A program made the translations under genes and the position numbers. A model generated the notes under the pieces. It was not told where the DNA came from and made no database searches. It worked only from the letters and a program-made list of their open reading frames with translations. Source: Ampullaceana balthica (taxonomy: Eukaryota; Mollusca; Gastropoda; Lymnaeidae). From it: a DNA stretch of 64,000 nucleotides. The stretch spans positions 861,001 to 925,000 of the forward strand of contig CALYLW010000124.1 in NCBI GenBank assembly GCA_944989445.1. The letters are read 5' to 3'. Of the stretch, positions 53,301-62,598 are shown piece after piece; position 1 is the first letter of the stretch; the number at the start of each line of letters is the position of its first letter.

Positions 53301-54842
53301 GCTCAGAGAAACATACATTTTTTGTTAAATTTTGGAATCTTTGATGTCATTGCATATACAAAACGCAAAACATTTCCATTTAAGAATCTCAATAAAATTA
53401 CCATGACGGTTATTTTGTAATTTTTTTTAGTTTTGGCATAAATAAATAAACAGAGTTGCTTTTTTTTTCCTACAAAGTTTTACTAACTGAAAAATATTTA
53501 AATTTTGGCTAACATTAGTTGATGCTACAGATGAATCTCTCTAACTGATATTATTTAAAGGCTATCTAATAAAAACTCTGGATTTTGGAAAACTTGACAA
53601 AATAGGTAGTGCATCTTATGCTTTTTCCATAATAAATTTAAAATTATGTTATTTTAATTGATTAGGTATATCACTGATATTATTAGACTTAGACTAAGAT
53701 TTAAGCAATAATAAACATTTAAAAAATCATCAGATTCGATTCATAGTGAATTAGTAAATTTTGCAAGTTTTAGTAGTGGGAGCTAACTTTACTGTTACTT
53801 TATTGTTATAACTCTTCTATCAAGCTAATGTCCCTTCAATAATAACATATCTTAATACGTTAAGATATTAAGGAAAAGGAACATAGCAAAAGAATAATTA
53901 TTATGCAATTATATTTTAATGAATGTGTTTGTATTGATAAAAAATGAGTGAATACTAAAATATAGTTCCTAGACTCTGGCCTGAGACAGTAAAGGAAATC
54001 AGACCGTCCCCACTTGTTTTTGTTTGGGTTTTATTACCGTCCGATCCCACTCTAGTCAAAAAATATAAAATTCCAATCGATTTTGAAATTACTTTTAAAC
54101 AATACACTTCATGTTAGAAAATAACTTTTAATTACTAAACAATTTTCTTTTAAAGTATCTGCCATTGGGAATGGTACTTTTGTGCAAAATTTTGTCTAAT
54201 TTTTTTTTAAAGTAAAAGATAAGTTAAGGACAAATCAATATGTCATTCACAGTAGGACTATGATAAAGCAAAATAGAGTACAAGATATACCAACAATTTG
54301 TGTGAATAAAATAATATATTGCTTTGTTTTTGTTGAGGACTTGTGCCCACTCTTCTTTTGTTTACGTAGTTTTTCCTTGGAAAGATTGGGTAATGTAAAT
54401 TTTAATTTAAATACCTGTTTATTTATTTGTAAAGATGAAGACATTTGTATTCATCTATTAATAAAGCTTTACATTTATTGTTTTATTCAGACAAAGCATT
54501 TTTTATCTTGTATTCTAAGTATAAATCAAAATTATTTTGAAATCAGACAGATGATAATTTTAAGGAAAAAGTTTATTTATAAATCAATGAAGTTCTTTTT
54601 TTTTCCCTCAGGTGCTGTTTTGAATAATTTGTGTACTTTTTTTAATTTGTACATAGCACCACTTCCTCTCCCAATGTCTATGAATCACATGTTCACAACA
54701 TATTTATAAAATGATAAAATAACAATAATAAAAAAGATACAATGAACCATTGGTTTCACTAGTTTTCGTTATTTCATTGTGTAACTGTGTATATTAATAT
54801 TAGTCAAGTAAATATCCTTATTTAATAGATATAGACGTCAAC
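50350..54842. other. Intergenic/3' UTR sequence between POU6F and DDX28, no gene seen
   Basis: About 4.5 kb of A+T-rich sequence, unusually free of recognisable transposons compared with the rest of the window. Open frames of 65-150 codons here (for example 54260-54709) have A+T-driven composition and no family motifs. Confidence 0.5.
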
Positions 54843-56480
54843 TTAAATAATGTTTATTTCAAATGTGTCCTTTTTCATGTTGATTTCATCAAGCTTTTGT
54901 TTAATATTAGCATTGACATCAGCCAACTTCCTCCTTTTTCTAGCTGCGATTTCAATTTTCCATACCAATTCAACATTCCATTTTTCTGAGATGAAAGATG
55001 TGACTTGGCCAGTCTCTTTTACTCCAACTCGACCAACTCTTCCAACACGGTGAATGTAATCTGATATAAAAGTTGGGAAATCATAGTTTATTACATGCTG
55101 AACATTGATAGTATCCAATCCTCGAGATGCAATATCAGTAGCCACCAGAACATTACAATATCCATCCCTAAACTTTTCAAAAATTCCATGCCTTTCTTTT
55201 GGAAGCATTTCACCACTGAGTTTTAGACATTCTACTCCATTCTCTCCAAGAAGTTTATGCACAAAATAACATGTTTTATTATTATTAACAAATACTATTG
55301 TTGTATGACCTTTTTCAATGTTGGATTTCAGCAACTCGATAAGTTTCTCTGGCTTACTTGAATTATTTATTCGTAAAAATGTCTGCTTAACATGAGGTTG
55401 GAGCTGATGAAGACCCTGGGTTGATATTTTAGCCATGGACTCAACGGGTAAAAATTCTCCAAGTGTTTTCTCCAGCCCTACAGGCATTGTAGCACTGACC
55501 AAAACTACCTGAGTGCCTATTAATGGGTGTTTACTCTCATGTTCATCTATTGGTTGTAAACGAGACATCCTGAAAATCTCATGCATGTCAGGGGCAAAGG
55601 AATCATCAAATAAAGTATCCGATTCATCTATTACCATATGCTGTAAAAATTTGCACTGAATTCTTTTATGTTTTAAGAGTCTTTTAAGGGCACCAGGTGT
55701 GGTTATTAGCATATCCATTGGATTTAAAAAATGTACTTGTAGAACTGCTTCATGCCCTGTTACAGAGAAAGGGGTGAAATCAGCATATTTGGTTAAGGAT
55801 TCTGCAATGGTCATAACTTGTGAAGTTAATTCTCGATTGGGTGTTATAACTATCGTGTTTGGGCAGTTTACATTGGTAATATTACTATCCACACCTGACT
55901 CTAAAGCCTTTATAGTTCTTTTGTACTGAAGAATCCATTCAATAGCAGGTAGAATGTAAGCCAGTGTCTTACCTGAGCCTGTTTCAGCAGCTATAATAGA
56001 ACTTTTGCCCTGCAATAAAACAGGTATGGCAGATTTTTGAATTAGGGTTGGAGATGGAATGCCAATCTCTTGTAAACCAGCACTAACTTTTTGGTTTATA
56101 CCAAGGTCAGGAAATGAACATATTTCTTCTGTTTCAATACTTGGATTCTCTGAAAATGGGATTAAAGTGAAATTATCACCAATTCTCTTGTTATTTTTCC
56201 AACCACAACTAACAAGTTTGTGCATGTCAAACTCATTGAAACTGTCTCCTTGATAATGGTTGTATTCTTTTCTTTTACATGAAACAATAAGTGGACCCCT
56301 GTGCCTTGCATGTCGCCTTGATAAAAGGACTTTAGCTAGCATTTTTTCTTTGTGCTTGTCTAGCTTTTGTTCAATTTTTTTAGGACAAGTTATCCGTGGC
56401 AACTCATTCAAAGTTGTGTGATATGAGTTTGAAATTGAACCTAATAAAGTCTGACATCTGTTTGAGAGATTCCTAAACAT
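54843..56480 (-). CDS. DDX28: DDX28-like mitochondrial DEAD-box RNA helicase, complete, single coding exon (545 aa)
   Basis: An ATP-dependent RNA helicase. The DDX28 family acts in mitochondrial RNA granules on assembly of the large mitoribosomal subunit. Motifs by residue: Q-motif region 123-148 (FPDLG...TLIQKSAIP), motif I AETGSGKT 165-172, Ia PNRELTSQ 214-221, Ib TPGA 261-264, motif II DESD 285-288, motif III SAT 329-331, IV VFVNN 396-400, V ATDIASRGLD 447-456, VI HRVGRVGR 477-484. DDX28 hallmarks include HVKQTFLRI, NYDFPTFISDYIHRVGRVGR and the end WNVELVWKIEIAARKRRKLA. The basic N-terminus (SRRHARHRG) suits a mitochondrial presequence. Length and the intronless coding region match human DDX28 (about 540 aa, single exon). 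Motif II is DESD rather than DEAD. A CAG acceptor with a pyrimidine tract ends at 56513, so a 5' UTR intron is likely. Confidence 0.96.
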   Translation of the reverse strand: MFRNLSNRCQTLLGSISNSYHTTLNELPRITCPKKIEQKLDKHKEKMLAKVLLSRRHARHRGPLIVSCKRKEYNHYQGDSFNEFDMHKLVSCGWKNNKRIGDNFTLIPFSENPSIETEEICSFPDLGINQKVSAGLQEIGIPSPTLIQKSAIPVLLQGKSSIIAAETGSGKTLAYILPAIEWILQYKRTIKALESGVDSNITNVNCPNTIVITPNRELTSQVMTIAESLTKYADFTPFSVTGHEAVLQVHFLNPMDMLITTPGALKRLLKHKRIQCKFLQHMVIDESDTLFDDSFAPDMHEIFRMSRLQPIDEHESKHPLIGTQVVLVSATMPVGLEKTLGEFLPVESMAKISTQGLHQLQPHVKQTFLRINNSSKPEKLIELLKSNIEKGHTTIVFVNNNKTCYFVHKLLGENGVECLKLSGEMLPKERHGIFEKFRDGYCNVLVATDIASRGLDTINVQHVINYDFPTFISDYIHRVGRVGRVGVKETGQVTSFISEKWNVELVWKIEIAARKRRKLADVNANIKQKLDEINMKKDTFEINII

Positions 56481-56511
56481 AGTTAGGTCTCTGGGTGCCC
56501 GTTATATAAAA

Positions 56512-56526
56512 TCTGCAAGAGTAAAA
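56512..56526 (-). promoter_or_regulatory. Candidate 3' splice site of a DDX28 5' UTR intron
   Basis: On the minus strand CTTTTACTCTTGCAG precedes ATTTTATATAACGGGCAC, 32 bases before the ATG. The donor exon would lie further right and was not identified. Confidence 0.45.
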
Positions 56527-56789
56527 GAAACAATATTGTATTACAATTAAAAAGTTTATAATAATGGATTAGTGTGAGGATATGACATATTAGGCATGTA
56601 TTTAGGCTTATATCGAGATAATATTTTAATTTAGATACAATGAATAGTCTAAGGCCTATACTATACTATAATTTATAATACTTAGTTTACTTAGGCCATA
56701 CATAGGCGCCTATCTTCTTAAACTTCAAATATAAAAATGTATCCCCCCACCTAAAATAAATAAATGAAATGTCCTTAATTAATAATAAT

Positions 56790-57622
56790 TAGGGCTGTTA
56801 ATGATTAATTTAAATTTAATCATTAACTTTTGTAAAATTAACGATTAATTAATCGTTAATTTCTATTAAAACCAAAAATTGAAATTTATGGTGTGATAAG
56901 TAACATTTATTAAACGTACTTGTCAAAAATCCAAATAGCACTAGAATATCTTCTTTATATGACATTTTTTAACCAACAGCGCAAACATACAAGTGTATTG
57001 ACATTATTTGGTTCAAGTGATGAGCGGGTCTTATTGACAATATAACCAGCTGAGCTCAACAATCGCTCACCTCGCTTTAGATTGTCTAGGCTGACGTTTC
57101 TAATACTGTAGTGGATGTTTGGTTTGCAGGTGATATGCAAGCAAATTATTAGAACCATGGTAGCAATGTTCCCTTTCAGCAGCGTGGCTGCGCAGATATT
57201 TTACCGACGCCACGAAGGAGTTTTGAATCCCCCCGCACAGCAAATTTTGTAAAATATTGCACAAAAAATGGATGTTGTGCAACTTTGCACACAAGTTTTT
57301 TTTTAAACTTTGCACACGAACCAACGAAGCTTAGACTTAGAGGGAACATTGGATGGTAGGCAACCGATTTCTCTCAATGGACACAATAACCTTTATCAAC
57401 ATTTTGAACATTCACGTCAGTCTATAGTTTAAAATCAAAATGTTCGTTTAATCGTCCGGAAATTATTTTATATTCATCGGCCAAAATGTTACTTTTTGAC
57501 TTCCAGTACATTTATAAGTGATGGGTCAATTAATTGTTTTAAAAAATTTAATCGTTCAAAAAATTGTAATCGTTAAAAAAATTTAACGATCGAGGAATTA
57601 ATCATTAATTTCCGCAGCCCTA
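56790..57622 (-). mobile_element. BED-hAT deletion derivative, copy 4, keeping both transposase ends (833 bp)
   Basis: TIRs TAGGGCTGTTAATGATTAAT and, reverse complemented, TAGGGCTGCGGAAATTAATG. Flanking 8-mers ATAATAAT and ATAATAAC match at 7/8. On the minus strand a degenerate BED finger (about 57240-57324; CYHGSNNLLAYHLQTKHPLQ in part) is followed, in another frame at 56955-57100, by the hAT dimerisation end GERLLSSAGYIVNKTRSSLE then PNNVNTLVCL. It thus shows both ends of the parent transposase with the middle deleted. Also contains the GTTGTGCAACTTTGCACAC repeat seen at 28.9 kb. Confidence 0.88.
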
Positions 57623-57630
57623 ATAATAAC

Positions 57631-58268
57631 ACTGGTCGACAAATTTTCATTTTTTGAAAACTGCAGACATGAAAATATGTGTTTCTTACACAACTTTTCA
57701 TGCTGATTCCAAATATGTAATCCAAATTTTTGTATCACGTCAGGATTTTTTCCACTTTGACATTTTATGATTATACGAGCAGCAAAGCCCGTCCAAGGAC
57801 GTTACGCCACCGTTCGGTGGCATGTTGTAACTCCCCTCCAACAGCCGTCTCGACCGCCATACATGTGCATCACGTCAAAAATACTATTCATTATAGTTAA
57901 CTAAATAACTCGTAAAAACAGAGCTTTTGACTATAAATCCCAACGCGCATAGCTCAAAATAAAGTCTTGGAATAAATACTGCACCAAAAATAACTCGTTT
58001 TGAACGTCGGCGTAAACATGTTCAATAAGATTGGCTGTAGGAGTCATATGTGTTTGAGGGACCAATCCCTATAGATGACCAGACAGAAACTTGCCTTTTA
58101 TTATATAGGATATTAAATATATATTATTTATATATTATAATAAACCAATAAACCAGCAACAAAATATACGATGGATAGTAAACTTCAATCATCCAGAAAA
58201 CTATTGGAAGTTACGGATAATCAACGAAAGAGCAATATAAAAGCAGATTGACGTTTATTAATTATCTA
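57631..58268. other. No gene seen; possible unclassified repeat
   Basis: 57775-58110 has repeat-like composition (CCGTTCGGTGGCATG, GGACCAATCCCTATAGATGA, then TTATTATATAGGATATTAAA) but no copy elsewhere in the window. Confidence 0.3.
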
Positions 58269-58583
58269 TCACTCTGTGAATGGTCTTTTCAGTGATTTTC
58301 GTTTATGAACAGCACCAGGATTATGACGTTTCAATGACCAGCAATAGTCGACCATCATATTCACATCCCATCGACCTTGGTATCGACTCTCCATTGCACA
58401 AATGTCCTGATGGAACCTTTCAACCTGCTCTTCACTGTATTCACCAAGATTTTCAAGAAAGTAGTCAACGTGGGAGTCTAAAAAGTGCAACTTGATACTG
58501 ATGCGGCAACCCAAAGCCCGAAATTTGCCAACCATGTTCTTAACAAGATTTTTGTAACTGTCTGACTTGAAGTCAGCGTTCAC
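58269..58583 (-). pseudogene. Fragment of a transposon-associated protein family (YQGRWD type)
   Basis: A 104-codon open frame: LGCRISIKLHFLDSHVDYFL, ENLGEYSEEQVERFHQDICA, MESRYQGRWDVNMMVDYCWS, LKRHNPGAVHKRKSLKRPF. The KxHFLxSH...GERFHQD...YQGxW...DYCW pattern is one I know from many repeated invertebrate loci, generally believed to come from a mobile element, but I cannot name the superfamily. It is cut at its N-terminus by the SINE at 58600. Confidence 0.6.
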
Positions 58584-58599
58584 AAGTTTTTAGCCACAA

Positions 58600-58742
58600 C
58601 TAACGAGCAGGGGAATGTGTGGCCAGAACAATGCCCCAGGAGCCTTGCCAGTACCTGGGCTCAAACCCGCAACTCGGGATCTGCCTCAGATCGATAGTCC
58701 AGTGCGCTACCACTTAGACCACCACGCCCCTCAACCAAGACT
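58600..58742 (-). mobile_element. tRNA-derived SINE fragment (SINE-C)
   Basis: On the minus strand: GAGGGGCGTGGTGGTCTAAG (A box TGGTCTAAGTGG), then GCGGGTTTGAGCCC (B box). It differs in body from SINE-A. It lies between the YQGRWD fragment and a LINE RT fragment. Confidence 0.75.
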
Positions 58743-59245
58743 TTACTTCACCAATGCACTCTTGCATCAATTGGACAGTGGAGTCAATATTAGAGGGATC
58801 AGTGTGAGTGTATAGCTGAGTCATCTGCAAATGTTTGGCTTTTAACTGAATGCTGCTCAAGCAGTAGAAGTAGTGGCCTTGTATAATAAAGTACAAAAAG
58901 TACCGGACCCAAAACGGAGCCCTGAGGCACACCATAAACCAAGTCAGCTTTGTGAGAGTTAGACTACAGTCTACAGCCATCTACTGATATTGATACCATC
59001 TGTGAAGATAAGTATGATTGAAACCAAGCCAGAACTGAGCCAGAAATTCCAAAATAATTTTGCAAGGTTTTTAGGAATGTTTGAATTGTTTGATGGTGTC
59101 AAAGGCTGCACTAAGATCTAAGAGTAAGAGGACAAATATAGAGATTTTCCCACTGTCCAATGCGAGTAAGAGGTAATTTGCTACCTTCAACTCAACAGGG
59201 TGGTCTCTGTACTGTGAGAAGGTCTGTAGGCCGACTGATTGGGAC
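58743..59245 (-). pseudogene. LINE reverse transcriptase fragment with palm motifs, frameshifted
   Basis: The minus strand reads AYRPSHSTETTLL, then LDSGKISIFVLLLLDLSAAF + DTI (RT motif A, with the catalytic Asp), and after frame changes VYGVPQGSVLGPVLFVLYY (motif B) and FADDSAI (motif C, catalytic Asp pair), then DSTVQLMQECIGEVKSW. Typical of CR1/L2/jockey-type LINEs. Broken by several indels. Confidence 0.85.
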
Positions 59246-59319
59246 TTAGAATAGGTACTTCGACACTCGTTCGCGCATCGTTCTGCGCATGTCGTAAATT
59301 CACGCAAAACTGTCATGGC

Positions 59320-60379
59320 AATTTTACAGTCTGTCTTTCGGCCACACAGGCTTTTTGTGTTTTACGTCACAATTTTTTAATATTTGTGTAATTTGTCATC
59401 AGTGACGAAGAGGGTAAATTTTGTCAAACACACGGTATCATTTCCACGCAAGCGGTGTGTTCTAGTGATGAGGGGTTTTATATAGAAAATATTAAGGGGT
59501 TGTTGGTAATCGCTACTCTTATTAATATAAGAATTTTTAAATTAATTTTAGGACAGAGCTAAATAAATTATAGGAAGATGCCAGTAATTCAGTAATGTTT
59601 TTTCTTGTTACATTTTCTTAAATTTATTTGGTTATGGAAAAGTAATTAAGTAATAATTAATTAAATAATATTAATTATTGTTATTTTAATTATATTATTA
59701 CTATACTTATTACAAGTATAGTCTTATACTTATACTATTACTATCAAATTCAAATACTATTCATTTAATTTAAGAACATAATTAATAAATTTTTTTTGTC
59801 TAATACTAAGTCCAAATTGATACTTACCTTATAATTAATAATGATAGATGTGTTGTAATCGTTTTATTTCAGATTTACTGGTTTGTGTAAGTGTAGGGTA
59901 TAAAATTATTATAACTTATATAATAAATAATGATACGTTTTTTAAAAGTCTCACTTACCATCATCTTTTTATAAAGATGTTGACAATTGACAAAATATTA
60001 TTTACAAAATCAATCAAAAGAAATAAATTTCAATAACTGAGCAAAATTCAGAATTTCTTCAGCTGCCAAATAGATGAGGATGACTAAGACAATGACAAAG
60101 CTTATGAATTAAATATTGAGAAATTTGAATACAATGTACGTGTTATTTACTCAGAAAAATGACAGTAAAGTTGTCATTATTATCTTTAAATCAGATACTG
60201 AAATCTTAAATTGTTGAATTTAATTTTAATTTCATATTTAAGTAATCATACCTCGTCTGTGTGGTCTATTTTTATAAATAATTTTTAGTATTTGCATTAA
60301 ATTTTATTTTTAAAGTCAAATAATTACCCTTCAAACATTTAAATATAGCTATTGATTTAATTGTACCATTTATTCAATA
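59320..60379. other. No gene seen
   Basis: A+T-rich (TAATTA and TATAC-rich) intergenic sequence with a 59640-59770 low-complexity stretch. No recognised element. Confidence 0.4.
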
Positions 60380-60715
60380 AAAAGTAGTAATCATACATAA
60401 AGCAATTAATTCTAATTTAGAAATACAACACAAAGATAACTTAATACAACCCTCAGATAGACATAAGGATAAAAACACCTTTCTTATTCCGTATGCAAGA
60501 ACAAACACATACAAGTTTTCCTTCTTCCCGTCCGGAATTCGGGCGTGGAATGGGTTGCCTGAAGAATCCAGGAAAACCAACACTTTATCAACATTTAAAT
60601 CTCTAATAAAAATGCAGGACTAAACACAAACCATAGATAAGCGTAGGACGCAATAATCTTCTGTATAGCAGTAGCGTCTGTAAACAGATAAGATAAGATA
60701 AGATAAAAATACAAT
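60380..60715 (+). pseudogene. LINE 3' end: RT C-terminus and (GATAA)n tail
   Basis: Plus-strand frame from about 60385 to the TAA at 60620-60622: IIHKAINSNLEIQHKDNLIQ, SDRHKDKNTFLIPYARTNTY, KFSFFPSGIRAWNGLPEESR, TLSTFKSLIKMQD, stop. This is the standard C-terminus of jockey/CR1-like LINE reverse transcriptases. The 3' UTR has GCAATAATCTTCTGTATAGC and GTAGCGTCTGTAAACAG, ending in (GATAA)n, the same tail as SINE-A and as the 43978-47680 fragment. Confidence 0.92.
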
Positions 60716-61932
60716 AGGCATGCACATGTTTGAACTCATTTGTATTTTCGTTATAATTTTCATCAAGATTTTTTTCAACATGCCTTTAAATATATTTATC
60801 AAAAAATTCAAAGTCTTGATTTACTTTAAACATTTTTTATTCATTGTTTTGTATATTGGATTAAGAATGTATGCTGAAAATTTGGTGCCGTTATCTAGGC
60901 CCTATACAAATAAAAAAGTTGTGAATGAAAGTGTAACGAAATTGAATTTGGGTCACAAGTTTTTGAAGTTAATTATATAGGTTATATATAGGGGCAAAAA
61001 AAATCGACTAAAAAATTCACAACTCCACTTCTATAAAAGATAGAAGGAAAAAAAAAGTGGTTTTGAAAAGGTCTTAGTACTCTTAGCAAGCCCTTTACTT
61101 TAAAATGATATATTATTTAAGCCTATAGGTCCACATTTAAATTTTATGTCAAAGTGCCTACTTAGAAGAGTGTGGTCGTTAAGATAAGCAAAAAGTTGTT
61201 TTAAGACTAGTTTTTCAATGACCGTCGATAAAAAAATTTAGACACAGGTCTATACACAGTCTATATAGCCTATAGCAACTTGGTGATGGCGATAGTATAC
61301 TAAGTTATACGTATAGTAAATAGTAGTGAAGTAGTGTAAGTTATAGATATAGTCTATAGACTATAGTATAGTCATAGTGTAAGTATAAGCTGTATTAAGT
61401 ATAGTTTAGTATAGTATAGTATAAGTATAAGTATAGACATAGTATAGTATATTATAATTTATAGTATAGCATAGATGATAGTTGTTTACATTGTTTTGGT
61501 CTAACCCTTGTTTTTTCATCTAGGGTTTTATAATAGCAGATTTACATAGTCTTAATGACTAATAAATACCCCAAAACGAATTTACTTGCCCAAATTATGC
61601 CACGGCCACAGTGTTGTTTATAGAAATAGGTAGGAAGTAATGTGCTTATATCAAGTTCATGACTCTTGTGTACAAAAACTAATATTTTTTGGCACGTTAG
61701 AGATGTTCTACCGGAAACAAGTTTTATATTGATAAGAGTAGTTTCCCCTAAATATCCTGAAGTTGACGAATTGACATAACAAAGTCGGATTTCAGTGTTT
61801 TGTCTCTTGTTTTCTCAAAATAACAATTTTCTGTATATTAATAGCTTCATTTTATCTTTAAAAATAAGGTTTTATTTTTAACATATTGCTCTAGATCTAA
61901 AGTACACTTGTTTTAAAATACCGTAAAGAACA
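60716..61932. other. CACUL1 upstream region; TATAG-rich tract at 61260-61470
   Basis: No gene recognised. 61260-61470 is a degenerate run of TATAG/GTATA words. The promoter and 5' UTR of the CACUL1-like gene are probably here. Confidence 0.4.
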
Positions 61933-62185
61933 ATGATGGATGAGCCAATGGAAGCATCATTTGATCCTGGAATTGACGTTGTAAATCTGCAGAATCAGGG
62001 GGCGCAACAAGTTGTTGAAGGAGGCCACCTTCCAAGCACACAAAATAGCATGGGAATATCGTGTAATAATATGCATTCAGACATATCAACTATATCCATG
62101 TCATCAAGTCATCCAGCTGGTGATTCAGAAGACAATATCAACAACAAACCTCACTTCACCCCTCTATTGCGACCTGGTAGCATGG
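61933..62185 (+). CDS. CACUL1: CACUL1 coding exon 1
   Basis: Encodes [20 protein letters not shown] and on to [10 protein letters not shown], disordered in character. The frame runs into a stop 3 codons past the donor, supporting the splice. Confidence 0.82.
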
Positions 62186-62598
62186 GTAAATATTAAATAA
62201 TACATTTTTTTTAAAAATGTATTCAATTGACAATGAATTGAAATTGTAGAATTTACTAGTACTACTAGTAGTAGTAGAATTAAATTATGAGGTAAAATCA
62301 GTAGGCCTATTGTATAGCATTTGCCTTAGCATTAAGATTAAATTTCAATATTTTTACCTAGCTACTAGTAACTACTACAACAAGCTACATATGCCTAAGC
62401 CTAAATAATATTTCATTAAATTCCTACTCATATTTTGTCTTTATTTTTTATTTCCTTTAATTAAAATTAAGTGATGATGACTCTTACTGAAGAGGACTAT
62501 GAGATGCAATACTGGCCCAAGTTAAAAACTGCCATAGATCAGCTTCTAAATATAAAGCCTGGTGCCTACATACCAATTTCTTATGAACAGATGTACAG
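61933..62598 (+). CDS. CACUL1: CACUL1-like cullin-domain protein, first two coding exons (gene continues past right edge)
   Basis: CACUL1 (CDK2-associated cullin domain protein) promotes G1/S progression in vertebrates and contains an N-terminal cullin-repeat-like domain. Exon 1 is 61933-62185 (84 codons, donor ATGG|GTAAAT, phase 1); exon 2 is 62472-62598 (acceptor TTAAG, donor CAG|GTATGA, phase 2). Exon 1 encodes a low-complexity, Ser/Gln/Asn-rich N-terminus. Exon 2 encodes [20 protein letters not shown] and [19 protein letters not shown], which closely follows the vertebrate CACUL1 sequence DDYEQLYWPKL...[13 protein letters not shown]. The family protein is about 370 aa; here about one third is present. 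The first of two adjacent ATGs was taken as start. Confidence 0.9.
62472..62598 (+). CDS. CACUL1: CACUL1 coding exon 2 (start of cullin-like domain)
   Basis: Encodes [20 protein letters not shown] and [24 protein letters not shown] and PISYEQ are strong family markers. Confidence 0.94.

Noticed and set aside
54260..54709. 149-codon open frame on the plus strand
   Set aside because: A+T-driven composition (Phe/Ile/Lys/Leu-rich), no motif, not part of any spliced gene seen.
58600..58742. tRNA gene on the minus strand
   Set aside because: tRNA-like promoter boxes but weak cloverleaf pairing and a SINE-like context between retroelement fragments.
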